This document shows, piece by piece, positions 27,306-37,532 of a stretch of DNA of 64,000 nucleotides. Location: positions 558,001-622,000 of the forward strand of contig JAGYJF010000002.1 in assembly GCA_018402135.1 (NCBI GenBank), given 5' to 3'. The stretch comes from Flavobacteriaceae bacterium. GTDB taxonomy: Bacteria; Bacteroidota; Bacteroidia; Flavobacteriales; Flavobacteriaceae. Made by a program: the position numbers and the translations under genes. Position 1 is the stretch's first letter, and each line of letters opens with the position of its first letter. Under the pieces are notes generated by a model. It worked only from the letters and a program-made list of their open reading frames with translations, did not search any database and had not been told where the DNA came from.

Positions 27306-28709
27306 ATGAAACAAAAACTACACTTTCTTATCGCAATATTACTTCCAGTAATTGTTGTGGCTCAAACTACTTTTGCACCTAAAGTAACCATTAATCCAAA
27401 TACTGGTGCGTCACCGTACGCCATCGATTCTGGTTTTATTAATGGAGATGCCTTTGCCGATATTGTTATCGGCACAGCGAATGGTAACACCATTGAATGG
27501 TATTTAAACAATGGTGATGGCACCTTTACTATTCAGCCACTAATATCGAATAGTTTAAATTTCATTACAGGTGTTGAATTAATTGATTTAAATGGTGACG
27601 GTTTCTTAGATATTGTTGCTAATGGGTTATTCAGTAACAATGTGGTATGGTTTGAAAATGATGGAAATGGTAACTTCGGAAGCCAACAAGCTTTAGTCTC
27701 TGGCGTAAGTGGTGCTGCCGATTTTGTGTTTGCCGATATAAATAATGATGGTGACTTAGATTTAGTGGTTGCGGCTTATTTAGGTAATTCTGTTTCTTGG
27801 TATGCTGGAGATGGTTCTGGTAATTTTGGAGCCGCCAATCTTATCGACAATACCATCACTGCTCCGGGATCCATGAGTATGAGTGATGTTGATAACGATG
27901 GTGATTTAGATTTAGTGGTTGCTACTGCATCAACACCACAAGGCAATAATAGTGTTCAAGTTTATAGAAATGATTTGTTTCCGGAAGGCACCAATACTTT
28001 TACAAAAGAAACCAATCCGGTTACCGCCAACAAACTATACTTTTTTAATGTGATGTTTGAAGATGTAGACGGAGATAGCAACTTCGATATCTTAGCCTCC
28101 GATTTATCAACTAGCCCTGGAACAGGTAATTTTTATTGGTATGAATTTGACGGTACCGATTATATCGAAACACAATTTACAACCAGTATTGGTAATCCAG
28201 CAAGCGTTAGAATGGCCGATTTAGATAATGACGGAATTAAGGATATAATTTTAAGTAGTGGTAGTTCAGGCACAGGAAATGATGTTGTTTGGTTTAAAAA
28301 TTTAGGGGCTGGAAGTTTTGCGGCTGAAGCGGTAATCGACGCCACCCAAAGTCAGGCCTATGTTTTTACAATCGCTGATTTTGACAATGATGGTGATTTA
28401 GATATTGCTAGTGCGGCCTTCAACCAAAATGCTTTAAATTATTTTGAAAATGAACTTATTACATTATCAGTAAATGAAGTTGAAAGTTCAAAAATAAGTG
28501 TATTTCCAAACCCATCTAATGAAATTATCTATTTAAAAGGTATTGAAAATGCCTTTTATACAGTTGTTATTTTTAACCAATTTGGTCAAAAAGTTTTTCA
28601 AGGTGTTCAAAATGAAAATCAAGATATTGACGTAAAAAATTACGCTTCTGGTATATATTATCTTCAACTTTTAGAAAAAAATGCAACCATTAAATTTTTG
28701 AAGCAATAA
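27306..28709 (+). CDS. Secreted FG-GAP/VCBS repeat protein with T9SS type A sorting domain
   Basis: 467 residues. Signal peptide (cleavage near VVAQTT). Six or more FG-GAP/VCBS repeats follow, each with a calcium-type DxDxDG loop (DLNGDGFLD, DINNDGDLD, DVDNDGDLD, DVDGDSNFD, DLDNDGIKD, DFDNDGDLD). The last about 75 residues form a T9SS type A sorting domain (FPNPSNE..., ASGIYYLQL, ending IKFLKQ), so it is exported by PorSS and attached to the cell surface or released. No enzymatic motif seen. Probably binds partners or polysaccharides. Confidence 0.92.
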   Translation: MKQKLHFLIAILLPVIVVAQTTFAPKVTINPNTGASPYAIDSGFINGDAFADIVIGTANGNTIEWYLNNGDGTFTIQPLISNSLNFITGVELIDLNGDGFLDIVANGLFSNNVVWFENDGNGNFGSQQALVSGVSGAADFVFADINNDGDLDLVVAAYLGNSVSWYAGDGSGNFGAANLIDNTITAPGSMSMSDVDNDGDLDLVVATASTPQGNNSVQVYRNDLFPEGTNTFTKETNPVTANKLYFFNVMFEDVDGDSNFDILASDLSTSPGTGNFYWYEFDGTDYIETQFTTSIGNPASVRMADLDNDGIKDIILSSGSSGTGNDVVWFKNLGAGSFAAEAVIDATQSQAYVFTIADFDNDGDLDIASAAFNQNALNYFENELITLSVNEVESSKISVFPNPSNEIIYLKGIENAFYTVVIFNQFGQKVFQGVQNENQDIDVKNYASGIYYLQLLEKNATIKFLKQ

Positions 28710-28715
28710 TTTTTG

Positions 28716-29408
28716 ATGAACAATTGTAATGTTATGGCTGAGAGTCTGAAAAATTTAATAGAAGCCGAAGCAAAGGCAAGCCAATTATTTCATGAAATTG
28801 AAAAGCGTGGAATTATAAAACCAGGAAAAACCGAAAAAGACGTAAACACTGCTATTTTTAGATTGGCTTTTGAGATGTTCGGCATAGAAAAATATTGGCA
28901 TAAACGCATTGTTAGAGCTGGAGAAAACACTTTAAGACCTTACGACGACAATCCTCTAAACCTCGTAATTCAATCTGATGATATTGTGTTTTTAGACTTC
29001 GGACCAATTTTTGAAGACTGGGAAGCCGATTTTGGAAGAACGTTTGTGCTTGGCAGTGATTCCTACAAAATAAAACTCAAAACCGACATTGAAACAGCTT
29101 GGTACGAAGTTAAAGAATGGTTCCATCAACAAACCGATCTCACTGCTTCGGCATTTTATAATCACATCACAAATGTTGCAAATAATTATGGCTGGGAATA
29201 CGGCGGCGAAATTGGCGGTCATTTAATTGGTCAATTTCCGCATGAAAGAATTGAATCTAACAACTACGGCTTATACATACATCCTGAAAATAATTTAAGC
29301 ATGTTTGCACTTGATGCCAACGGCAATAAACGGCATTGGATACTTGAAATTCATTTTGTAGATAGAAAGAAAAAAATTGGTGGCTTTTTTGAGCAGTTGT
29401 TGTGCTAA
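28716..29408 (+). CDS. M24-family metallopeptidase-like protein (Xaa-Pro peptidase type)
   Basis: 230 residues from ATG 28716 (another ATG at 28734 gives 224). Metal-site residues of the pita-bread fold are recognisable: FLDFGPIFEDWEADFGRTF (two Asp), GGHLIGQFPHE (His) and LEIHFVD (Glu). Relatives described in bacteria include cysteine/creatinase-like M24 proteins; the small size implies only the catalytic domain. The gene begins a few bases after the T9SS protein, so cotranscription is possible. Substrate unknown. Confidence 0.82.
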   Translation: MNNCNVMAESLKNLIEAEAKASQLFHEIEKRGIIKPGKTEKDVNTAIFRLAFEMFGIEKYWHKRIVRAGENTLRPYDDNPLNLVIQSDDIVFLDFGPIFEDWEADFGRTFVLGSDSYKIKLKTDIETAWYEVKEWFHQQTDLTASAFYNHITNVANNYGWEYGGEIGGHLIGQFPHERIESNNYGLYIHPENNLSMFALDANGNKRHWILEIHFVDRKKKIGGFFEQLLC

Positions 29409-29481
29409 TTATTATGGCGATTGAAAATTATAAATATTTTTATTAACTTTCAAGGCGATAACCAATTAAATCGTTCCCGTC

Positions 29482-29967
29482 ATGATAAAATCGACCTCAT
29501 TTACAAAAAAAAATTCTATTTTTTTAACCTCGCTGTTTTTGATTCTGTTAATTCTAGCGTGTGAAGAAAAGAAAACCGAACCAGTAAATCCTGAGCCTGA
29601 AATTGCAGCCTTATGGTCTAATTTTACCGAACATTGGAATGCCATGAATTCTGAAGGCTTAGTTGAAATTTTTACTGAAGATGCCAAAAATATTCCACCT
29701 GAATTTGAAGTGAAAACAGGGAAAAAGGAAATAAAAGAATTCTATGACTTCTTGTTCAACAATCATATCTCGAGCAATTATCAGAATCAAATAGAGGACG
29801 TATCATTCACCGAAAATACTGCTGTAGAATACGGCAATTTTCAAGTAAACTGGGTAAGAAACGACAGCGTAGCATGGATTTATAAAGCGCGAAGTGTTGT
29901 AATTTGGGAAAAATCAAGTGATGACGACTGGAAAATAAAATCATTTATTTTCAACACCTTAGAATAG
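29482..29967 (+). CDS. Lipoprotein with SnoaL/DUF4440-like (NTF2-fold) domain
   Basis: 161 residues. Lipobox LILAC precedes Cys27. The body has the NTF2-like pattern: helix EIAALWSNFTEHWNAMNSEG, then FTEDAKNIPPEFEVKTGKKEI and a beta-strand-rich C-terminus ending WKIKSFIFNTLE. Such proteins bind small ligands or are inert scaffolds; no catalytic residues assigned. Alone between two genes. Confidence 0.8.
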   Translation: MIKSTSFTKKNSIFLTSLFLILLILACEEKKTEPVNPEPEIAALWSNFTEHWNAMNSEGLVEIFTEDAKNIPPEFEVKTGKKEIKEFYDFLFNNHISSNYQNQIEDVSFTENTAVEYGNFQVNWVRNDSVAWIYKARSVVIWEKSSDDDWKIKSFIFNTLE

Positions 29968-30013
29968 TGATTAAATTTTAAAATTGACTATAAAAAATAT
30001 GTCTAAAACAAAA

Positions 30014-30040
30014 AAGGGCTGCAAACCGCAACCCTTATTT
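30014..30040. terminator. Bidirectional terminator between the SnoaL lipoprotein and pckA
   Basis: AAGGG-C-TGC (30014-30022) pairs with GCA-A-CCCTT (30028-30036) with one internal mismatch, five-base loop, and flanking A and T runs that give a T tail in both directions. It sits between converging genes. Confidence 0.75.
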
Positions 30041-30058
30041 TTTTAAAACTAAATTAAA

Positions 30059-31660
30059 TTATAACTGCGGTCCTGCAGCAATAAGTCTCTTACCTTCATC
30101 GGTATCGGTATATTGATTAAAATTTGAAATATATTTAGCTGCTAAACTCTTGGCTTTAGTTTCCCATTCTGAAACACTTTTATACGTAGTTCTCGGGTCT
30201 AAAATATCGCTAACACCTTCTAGTTTTATTGGAATTGTTAGATTCAAATATGGAACGTGAGTCGTTTCAGCTTTATCTATAGTGCCATTCAAAATCGCAT
30301 CAATAATAGCGCGCGTATTTTTAAGAGAAATACGTTTACCTGTTCCGTTCCATCCTGTATTAACCAAATATGCTTTGGCTTTGTGTTCTTTCATTTTACC
30401 AATAAGCGTTTTTGAATACATGGTAGGATGCAAGGTTAAAAATGCTTCACCAAAAGCCGGCGAGAACGACGGTTGTGGCTCTGTAATGCCTCTTTCTGTT
30501 CCTGCCAATTTAGACGTATAACCGCATAGGAAGTGATATTGCGCTTGCTCATCATCTAAAATAGACACCGGAGGTAACACACCAAAAGCATCGGCCGATA
30601 GATAAATTATTTTACTAGCGTGACCTGCTTTAGAGGGCAGCACAATTTTATTAATATGATAAATCGGATATGAAACTCTAGAGTTTTCTGTAATTGAATG
30701 GTCGTAGAAATCAATTTCCCCATACTCATTTACAACAACATTTTCTAATAAAGCATCCCGTTTGATGGCGCGGTAGATATCTGGTTCGTTATCTTCTGAA
30801 AGATCGATTACTTTCGCATAACAGCCACCTTCGTAATTAAATACACCGTTATTGTCCCAGCCGTGTTCGTCATCTCCAATTAGATAGCGTTTTGGATCGG
30901 CAGACAAAGTTGTTTTTCCAGTTCCTGAAAGTCCAAAAAACACCGCTACATCGCCATCTTCTCCAACATTAGCAGAGCAGTGCATCGATGCCATTCCTTT
31001 CAATGGTAAGTAATAGTTCATCATGGCAAACATACCTTTCTTCATCTCACCACCATACCAAGTACCACCAATAATCTGTATTTTTTCTGTTAAATTGAAA
31101 ACTACAAAATTCTCAGAATTTAGGCCCTGTTCTTTCCAATTTGGATTGGTTGTTTTAGAACCATTCATTACGATAAAATCTGGTTCTCCAAAATTCTCAA
31201 GTTCGTAATGTGATGGTCTAATAAACATGTTGGTCACAAAATGCGCTTGCCATGCAACCTCCATCACAAAGCGCACTTTTAATCTGGTATCTTCATTGGT
31301 TCCACAGAATGCATCAACCACATATATTTTTTTAGAGGCTGATAATTGCTCCAATACCAAATCCTTTAAATCGTCGTAAATTTCTTTTGTCGTTGGTTTA
31401 TTAACGGTCCCATCCCAATGAATAGTATCTTTAGTGACTTCGTCTAAAACTATATATCTGTCCTTTGGTGATCTACCTGTAAATTCTCCCGTTTTTACTG
31501 CAACGGCGCCGGTGTCGGTAATAGCGCCTTTTTCAAAACCTTTGCGCATGGTTGACACTTCGGCTTTGTATAGCTCCTCATAACTCGGATTGTAGGATAC
31601 TTCATGATAACCTGTAATTCCTAAGTCATGTAGTTCTTTAATAACTCTAATATTTTTCAT
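30059..31660 (-). CDS. pckA: Phosphoenolpyruvate carboxykinase (ATP)
   Basis: 533 residues, standard for the ATP-dependent enzyme. P-loop GLSGTGKT, kinase-2 region [10 protein letters not shown] and the oxaloacetate-site residues in [11 protein letters not shown] are present. Converts oxaloacetate to PEP with ATP, starting gluconeogenesis, which suits growth on peptides (the window is rich in peptidases). Divergent from the DUF2490 gene, sharing a roughly 210-base control region. Confidence 0.97.
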   Translation of the reverse strand: MKNIRVIKELHDLGITGYHEVSYNPSYEELYKAEVSTMRKGFEKGAITDTGAVAVKTGEFTGRSPKDRYIVLDEVTKDTIHWDGTVNKPTTKEIYDDLKDLVLEQLSASKKIYVVDAFCGTNEDTRLKVRFVMEVAWQAHFVTNMFIRPSHYELENFGEPDFIVMNGSKTTNPNWKEQGLNSENFVVFNLTEKIQIIGGTWYGGEMKKGMFAMMNYYLPLKGMASMHCSANVGEDGDVAVFFGLSGTGKTTLSADPKRYLIGDDEHGWDNNGVFNYEGGCYAKVIDLSEDNEPDIYRAIKRDALLENVVVNEYGEIDFYDHSITENSRVSYPIYHINKIVLPSKAGHASKIIYLSADAFGVLPPVSILDDEQAQYHFLCGYTSKLAGTERGITEPQPSFSPAFGEAFLTLHPTMYSKTLIGKMKEHKAKAYLVNTGWNGTGKRISLKNTRAIIDAILNGTIDKAETTHVPYLNLTIPIKLEGVSDILDPRTTYKSVSEWETKAKSLAAKYISNFNQYTDTDEGKRLIAAGPQL

Positions 31661-31815
31661 ACTATATAATTTTAATTAGACCTTAACTATGCATTACAAA
31701 GTACGATAATTAACGGTTTAAAATAGCTGACGATAGTCATGTTTAGCCATTAAATTCACGCAAACGATTGCGCAAAAAACATTCATAAACAAGTGATTAC
31801 ATGACAAAAATCAGA

Positions 31816-31845
31816 TTTATTATACAAGAGTTGTGCGTACCTTTG
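31816..31845 (+). promoter_or_regulatory. Putative promoter of the DUF2490/SLC13/ATPase operon
   Basis: TTTA (31816-31819), 18-base spacer, TACCTTTG (31838-31845, full TAnnTTTG match). The start codon GTG 31870 is 24 bases after the -7 box. Confidence 0.55.
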
Positions 31846-31869
31846 TTTTTTTGGAACAAATGATGAATC

Positions 31870-32613
31870 GTGAATTGCTATAAACTTATTTTTTATTGTG
31901 TATTGTTGGTTTTATCAAGTTTAAAATCGCTTGCTCAAGAAGATTTTATTTACGAAAATCAAGCTTGGATTGGTTACCTAACAAGCGCCAGAGTGAGCGA
32001 TAGAATTTCTATTTGGAACGATGCCCATTTTGTGCCAGAAAGTTTTTTAATTGTAAGAACTGGAGCAACTTACCATTTTAATTTCAGCGAAAAAGTAAAA
32101 GGCACAAGCACTTTAGGCTTTGCGCGTTTATGGCTGTATAGTAGAAATGACCTCACTCCTACTCGAAACGAATTTCGACCTTGGGGACAAACCACAGCCA
32201 CTTTTAATCTGAACAAATTTACAATTACTAATAGATTTAGATACGATGCCAGGTTTAGACAAGAAATTGATGATGATATTTTGTTAAACAACTATGAATT
32301 TAACTGGCGCTTGCGATATTTCTTGATGGCTCAATATCCGATTTATAAAAATTCAGAAAAAAACACTGAGTGGTATGCCTACAGTTACAATGAAATTCTC
32401 TTTGATACGGGTAAAAACGTTACTAATGGTTTTAGACTCAACCAAAACCGCTTCAGTATTGGGATTGGCTATAAATTTGACAATCTAAAAATTCAACTTG
32501 GTTATTTAAACATGATAAAAAATCCCACTACTGATGGCAGTAAAACATTGGCAAATACGGCTATGTTAATGGTTTTTCATAACTTCGATTTAAGAACTAA
32601 ACAACAACACTAA
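31870..32613 (+). CDS. DUF2490-type outer membrane beta-barrel protein
   Basis: 247 residues starting at GTG; the in-frame TGA at 31864-31866 excludes an earlier start and the following signal peptide (ending LKSLAQED) starts right at the GTG. After the signal comes a strand-rich protein (TSARVSDRISIWNDAHFVP, FRPWGQTTATFNLNKF, RFRYDARFRQE) with alternating pattern of a small outer-membrane barrel, and a last aromatic-ending strand FDLRTKQ. Function of DUF2490 is unknown. Eleven bases later the SLC13 gene begins. Confidence 0.83.
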   Translation: MNCYKLIFYCVLLVLSSLKSLAQEDFIYENQAWIGYLTSARVSDRISIWNDAHFVPESFLIVRTGATYHFNFSEKVKGTSTLGFARLWLYSRNDLTPTRNEFRPWGQTTATFNLNKFTITNRFRYDARFRQEIDDDILLNNYEFNWRLRYFLMAQYPIYKNSEKNTEWYAYSYNEILFDTGKNVTNGFRLNQNRFSIGIGYKFDNLKIQLGYLNMIKNPTTDGSKTLANTAMLMVFHNFDLRTKQQH

Positions 32614-32624
32614 CTTACATCATT

Positions 32625-34049
32625 ATGTCTGATTCAAGATCCTATTCGCTCTCGAAATACACGAAAAAAATTGAAAGACAAACCAAGACGATTTTCTTTT
32701 TATCAACCTTGGTCGTATCCTTTTTTCTAGTGTACGTATTGCGAGATGAAAGCTTTACCTCTACACAGGATTACACTTTGTTTTTATTGTTTTTAGCCAT
32801 TGGCTTGTGGATTACAGAGGCGATTCCGCCTTTCGCAGTAGGTATTTTGATTATTGGTTTTCTGGTGTTTTCAATGGGTTCTAATCCCGATATTGACGTT
32901 ACCCAATATGTACAAACCTGGTCTGATGGCGTAATTTGGCTGTTTCTAGGTGGTTTTTTCCTTGCGGAAGGTATGCGCAAAACGCAACTAGACGAATCCC
33001 TGTTAAAGTTTATTTTACCCAAGCTTGGTGGCGACTCCAAAAATGTATTGTTAGGATTAATGATGGTAACAGCTGTTCTTTCAATGTTGATGAGTAATAC
33101 TGCCACAACTTCTATGATATTAGCCTCTATTGCACCACTTATTTTAACATTGGGCAAAGATGCCTCACTCATTAGAGCATTACTCATTGGTGTGCCGGCA
33201 GCAGCCTCAATTGGTGGTATGGGCACCATAATTGGTTCGGCACCAAATGCTATTGCCGTTGGCGCCCTTGAAGGTATTGGTATTAGAATTTCATTTATTG
33301 AATGGATGGTAATTGGTGTACCAGCAGCTATTTTACTGGTCTTTTTATTTTACAAGCTACTGGTAAAAAGATATAATTTAAAAACTGAACACATTTCATT
33401 AGAGTTCCTTAAAACCGAAACTGTACCACTAACGCAAGAAGATAAAATCAGAAAGAATATTGTTTTAGTAATTTTAGGAGGAACGCTTTTACTCTGGTTG
33501 ACTTCTCAATGGACAGGTATACCTGTAGCAGTGGTCTCTGGTGTCCCAATTGTATTACTAACCATGTTAGGGATCATAGATTCTGAAGATGTTAGAAGAT
33601 TACCTTGGGATACACTTATGTTGGTGGCCGGTGGATTATCGCTTGGTTTGGCCATTCAAGAGCAAGGCATTGCCGAATATTTTGTGCAAAGTATTAATCA
33701 TTTTGAACTGAATTATTACGTTATGATAGTCATTTTTGGCTACGTGTCAGTACTATTATCTAACTTCATGAGTAACACCGCAGCTACCACCATTTTAGTT
33801 CCGGTAGGAATTTCATTGGTAAGTATAATACCAGGTGCTAATGTGGCATTTTTGCCGGTAATTATTGGCTTATCTGCATCTTGTGCATTGTTGCTTCCAG
33901 TGTCAACACCACCAAATGCCGTAGCATTTAGTATGGGTATTGTTAGCCAGAAAGAGTTTTTCCCAGGAGGATTGTTTGTTGGATTGCTAGGACCAGCAAT
34001 TATTATTTTATACACGATTTTAAGTTTTAGTTTGTTTCATTTTGGTTAA
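32625..34049 (+). CDS. SLC13/DASS-family sodium-dependent anion permease
   Basis: 474 residues, about 11-12 transmembrane helices. Two SNT motifs of the sodium/carboxylate site appear (MSNTATTSM and FMSNTAATT), each in the usual re-entrant hairpin setting, and GTPPN-like STPPNAVAFSMG near the end. Likely imports a di/tricarboxylate or sulfate with sodium. Between DUF2490 (11-base gap) and the ATPase gene (11-base gap), so one transcript. Confidence 0.9.
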   Translation: MSDSRSYSLSKYTKKIERQTKTIFFLSTLVVSFFLVYVLRDESFTSTQDYTLFLLFLAIGLWITEAIPPFAVGILIIGFLVFSMGSNPDIDVTQYVQTWSDGVIWLFLGGFFLAEGMRKTQLDESLLKFILPKLGGDSKNVLLGLMMVTAVLSMLMSNTATTSMILASIAPLILTLGKDASLIRALLIGVPAAASIGGMGTIIGSAPNAIAVGALEGIGIRISFIEWMVIGVPAAILLVFLFYKLLVKRYNLKTEHISLEFLKTETVPLTQEDKIRKNIVLVILGGTLLLWLTSQWTGIPVAVVSGVPIVLLTMLGIIDSEDVRRLPWDTLMLVAGGLSLGLAIQEQGIAEYFVQSINHFELNYYVMIVIFGYVSVLLSNFMSNTAATTILVPVGISLVSIIPGANVAFLPVIIGLSASCALLLPVSTPPNAVAFSMGIVSQKEFFPGGLFVGLLGPAIIILYTILSFSLFHFG

Positions 34050-34060
34050 AAAAACGTCCT

Positions 34061-36781
34061 GTGGAATTGTACAACAACACATATAATAAATGGCATAATC
34101 TTGATAAAATAGCGGTTGTAACTTTCCTCGAAAGTAGCAAAACAGGTCTTACAACCCATCAGGTTATACAGCGCTTGGAGCAGTACGGCCTCAACAAATT
34201 ACCTCATGCACAAAAAACCACGCTATTTCAAATCATTCTTCATCAACTATTAAACCCTCTTATTTTTATATTAATTGCGGCGGCTATTGCTTCTGTACTA
34301 ATTGGTGAAGGAAAAGATGCCATTTTTATCTTTTTGGTAATTTTAATCAATAGTATTTTAGGAACCTATCAAGAATACAATGCTGAAAAAAGCGCCTCGG
34401 CATTACAAAGTTTACTAAAAATTAGGAGTCTGGTTAAACGAGACGGCAAGATTGAAGAAATTGACTCTGAAGAAATAGTACCAGGCGACCTCGTCAACCT
34501 TGAATCGGGAGTTAAAGTTCCGGCAGATTTACGATTAATCGACGCCCGAAAACTAGAAATAGATGAAAGTTTTCTCACAGGTGAATCACTAAGTTCCAAA
34601 AAACAAACGGAAATATTAAATGACGGTGTCGGACTTTCAGAACGCAGTAACATGGCCTATGCAGGTGCTACAGTTATGTCTGGTCGAGGCATTGGTATTG
34701 CAGTAGCAACTGGTATTCATACCGAAGTTGGTAAAATAGCTAAAAATGTTTCTGTAGGAACATCGGCTAAAGCACCATTAATTTTAAGGATGGAGAGGTT
34801 CATCAAAAAAATCAGCATCTTTATTATTAGTTTAAGTGTGATATTGGCCATAATTCTTCGCTTACAAGGCATGGACTATGCCTCTATATTCTTTTTTGTA
34901 GTGGCCTTGGCAGTTTCGGCCATACCAGAAGGCTTACCAGTTGCGCTTACCGTAGCACTTTCAGTTGCCACCAAACGCATGGCCAAACGCAATGTTATAG
35001 TTAGAAAACTTACTTCGGTTGAAAGTTTGGGAAGTTGCACCGTTATTGCGAGTGATAAAACAGGAACGCTCACCGTAAATCAGCAAACTTTAAAAAAAGT
35101 AGTACTAGCAGATCAAAGTTCTTATGAAGTATCGGGCGAAGGTTATAATGGCGAAGGATTTGTTACGAATGAAAACAGCAATAAACAAATAGATTATACC
35201 ACCAATCAAGTACTCCATAATTTAGCTCAAGTTGGGTGTTTTGCCAATGAAGGCAACTTATACCAACAGGATAATAGCTGGAAACATCAAGGCGATGCTA
35301 TGGATGTAGCTTTTTTAGGATTTGCGTATAAATTAAATCTCGATGTTTTAAAATTACTTGATGGCGAAGGTGTTATTGACAGAATTCCCTATGAGCCTGA
35401 ATTGAAATATTCGGCAGCATTTTACAAACAAAACACACAAATTTTCATGGGTGTTAAAGGTGCTGCTGAAACGGTTTTAGAATTTTGTGAATACCAACAA
35501 GAAGGTGAATACAAAAAACCTTTAAATGCTTCATCTATAATTGAACGAACCAAATACTTAGCTTCAAAAGGTTATAGAGTTTTGGCAGTTGCACAAGGTG
35601 AATATCCAAATTTCGAAACAACTAACAATTATCAAAAAGAAGACTTTCCTCCACTCACTTTTTTAGGGTTGGTTTGTTTTATTGATCCCTTGCGGAAAGA
35701 ATCAAAATCATCGGTGGAAACATGTAAAAAGGCAGGCATCAAAGTAATAATGATAACAGGCGACCATCCTGAAACTGCCAATGCTATTGCCAAAGAATTA
35801 GGAATTAACAATTCAAATGGAATTACTGTTACAGGTGATATGCTAACAAAAGCTGGAAAAAATACTACTGAGACTTATCAACAATTAGTTCTGAATGCTA
35901 CCGTATTCGCAAGGGTTTCACCCATTCAGAAGTTAGAAATTGTAGAAGTGCTCATCAATAATGGTGAGTTTGTTGCTGTAACTGGTGATGGCGTTAATGA
36001 TGCACCAGCACTCAAACGTGCCAACTTAGGTGTGGCCATGGGTTCAGGTACCGATGTAGCCAAGGAAGTCGGTGATATGATAGTGGTTGACGATAATTTT
36101 AGCTCTATTGTAGCTGGTGTTGAAGAAGGTAGATATGCCTACGACAACGTTAGAAAGGTTATATTCTTACTCATTTCAACTGGTGCTGCCGAGGTTATAT
36201 TATTCTTGTTATCTATTTTCTTTGGACTGCCATTGCCACTATTAGCGGTGCAATTGTTGTGGTTAAATTTGGTGACTAATGGCATACAAGATGTGGCACT
36301 TGCCTTTGAAGCAGGCGAAAAAGGTACTATGCAGAAAAAACCACGTAGCCCGAAGGAAATGATTTTTAACAAAGTTATGATTTCGCAAACGCTTGTGTCA
36401 AGTTTCTCCATTGGCATTATTGTATTTGCCTTATGGTTCGTGCTGGTAAACCACACAGACGTAAGCGAAGCGACAAGCCGCAACCTCATCTTATTATTGA
36501 TGGTATTTATGCAAAATTTTCACGCATTAAACTCCAGATCCGAAACAACTTCGGCATTTAAAATACCGGCGAAAAACAATATAATTTTAATTTTTGGCAT
36601 TATTGCAGCCCAAGGCATTCACATTCTTAGCATGCATTTACCCGTCATGCAAAACATATTGAGAACAGAAACCGTTAGCTTCAACACGTGGCTAATTGTT
36701 CTACTTTTAGCCATGCCAATTGTGCTAGTTATGGAAATTTATAAGGCAATTTTAAGAAGAAAAAAACATTCATTAAATTAA
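34061..36781 (+). CDS. P2-type cation-transporting P-type ATPase
   Basis: 906 residues, starting at a GTG. Motifs in order: TGES (actuator), PEGLP (TM4 ion site), DKTGT with phosphorylated Asp332, TGD and TGDGVNDAPALK. N-terminal cation_ATPase_N and C-terminal six-helix half are complete. The TM6 segment reads NLVTNGIQD, where calcium pumps have NLVTDG, so calcium specificity is doubtful; substrate could be another mono- or divalent cation. Third gene of the DUF2490/SLC13 operon. No TAnnTTTG promoter inside its leader. Confidence 0.93.
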   Translation: MELYNNTYNKWHNLDKIAVVTFLESSKTGLTTHQVIQRLEQYGLNKLPHAQKTTLFQIILHQLLNPLIFILIAAAIASVLIGEGKDAIFIFLVILINSILGTYQEYNAEKSASALQSLLKIRSLVKRDGKIEEIDSEEIVPGDLVNLESGVKVPADLRLIDARKLEIDESFLTGESLSSKKQTEILNDGVGLSERSNMAYAGATVMSGRGIGIAVATGIHTEVGKIAKNVSVGTSAKAPLILRMERFIKKISIFIISLSVILAIILRLQGMDYASIFFFVVALAVSAIPEGLPVALTVALSVATKRMAKRNVIVRKLTSVESLGSCTVIASDKTGTLTVNQQTLKKVVLADQSSYEVSGEGYNGEGFVTNENSNKQIDYTTNQVLHNLAQVGCFANEGNLYQQDNSWKHQGDAMDVAFLGFAYKLNLDVLKLLDGEGVIDRIPYEPELKYSAAFYKQNTQIFMGVKGAAETVLEFCEYQQEGEYKKPLNASSIIERTKYLASKGYRVLAVAQGEYPNFETTNNYQKEDFPPLTFLGLVCFIDPLRKESKSSVETCKKAGIKVIMITGDHPETANAIAKELGINNSNGITVTGDMLTKAGKNTTETYQQLVLNATVFARVSPIQKLEIVEVLINNGEFVAVTGDGVNDAPALKRANLGVAMGSGTDVAKEVGDMIVVDDNFSSIVAGVEEGRYAYDNVRKVIFLLISTGAAEVILFLLSIFFGLPLPLLAVQLLWLNLVTNGIQDVALAFEAGEKGTMQKKPRSPKEMIFNKVMISQTLVSSFSIGIIVFALWFVLVNHTDVSEATSRNLILLLMVFMQNFHALNSRSETTSAFKIPAKNNIILIFGIIAAQGIHILSMHLPVMQNILRTETVSFNTWLIVLLLAMPIVLVMEIYKAILRRKKHSLN

Positions 36782-36820
36782 ATGTTTAGCCCGAGTAAAT
36801 TCGTATTCATCGAAATTAGT

Positions 36821-36851
36821 TTTCATTCATTAAACCAAGACCATAAGTTTG
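36821..36851 (+). promoter_or_regulatory. Putative promoter of the lipoprotein/LytS/LytR unit
   Basis: TTTC (36821-36824), 19-base spacer, TAAGTTTG (36844-36851). It marks a new transcription unit after the ATPase and supports ATG 36876 as the start; an in-frame start at 36849 would fall inside the -7 box. Confidence 0.6.
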
Positions 36852-36875
36852 CCTTGTTTAATTAAAATAAATAAT

Positions 36876-37532
36876 ATGAAAATCTTAAAATTTTTTGGAG
36901 TGGTTACCATACTGCTTAGCTTACAAGCTTGTATCGTAAAATCCATTCAACCATTTTATGTGAGCGAAGCCGTGAGCTTTGAAAAATCGTTGTTAGGAAA
37001 ATTCACCGATAACAAACAGGGTGAATGGGAAATCATGTCTTTTAAAGAGGCTTTTGAAAAAGATAACGATGACGTCAAAAAATACTCTAAAGATGATATC
37101 GAGGCGCTAAAAAAATATAACCAAGCCTATGTAGTAAATCAAGTTAAACAAGGAAAAGAAGCCACATTTTTAGTAGTGCCATTTAAGGTTTATAATGACA
37201 TATTTTTAGATTTTACACCCATTGCTTTTGATGATAGCGATAACAATGCGCTAGTGATGCAACATTTATTAAAAACACATTCGGTGGCTAAAATGAATAG
37301 ATTAGAAAACAATGTTATACAGTTGCTATGGTTAGATGAAAAACCGATTAGTGAGCTTTTTAATAAAGGCCAACTCAAACTAAAACACGAATCAGTTGGT
37401 GTTGATGAAACCTTGGTGCTTACCGCAACCTCTAACGAATTGTATCAATTTCTGCAAAAATTTGAAAAAAGCGACATTGAAGATAAATGGAAAGATTCTG
37501 AAACTTACAATTTAACGCCACTTGGAAATTAA
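36876..37532 (+). CDS. Lipoprotein of unknown function upstream of a LytS/LytR pair
   Basis: 218 residues from ATG 36876. Lipobox LQAC with Cys19. The mature protein is acidic and contains a Lys/Asp/Glu-rich helix (KDNDDVKKYSKDDIEALKKY). I recognise no domain. The gene's last 11 bases overlap the start of the histidine kinase gene, so it is probably translationally coupled and might sense or modulate the kinase's signal. That role is an inference from position. Confidence 0.78.
   Translation: MKILKFFGVVTILLSLQACIVKSIQPFYVSEAVSFEKSLLGKFTDNKQGEWEIMSFKEAFEKDNDDVKKYSKDDIEALKKYNQAYVVNQVKQGKEATFLVVPFKVYNDIFLDFTPIAFDDSDNNALVMQHLLKTHSVAKMNRLENNVIQLLWLDEKPISELFNKGQLKLKHESVGVDETLVLTATSNELYQFLQKFEKSDIEDKWKDSETYNLTPLGN

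Noticed and set aside
36849..36875. Upstream start for the lipoprotein before LytS
   Set aside because: It lies inside the predicted -7 box and would put extra residues in front of the lipoprotein signal.
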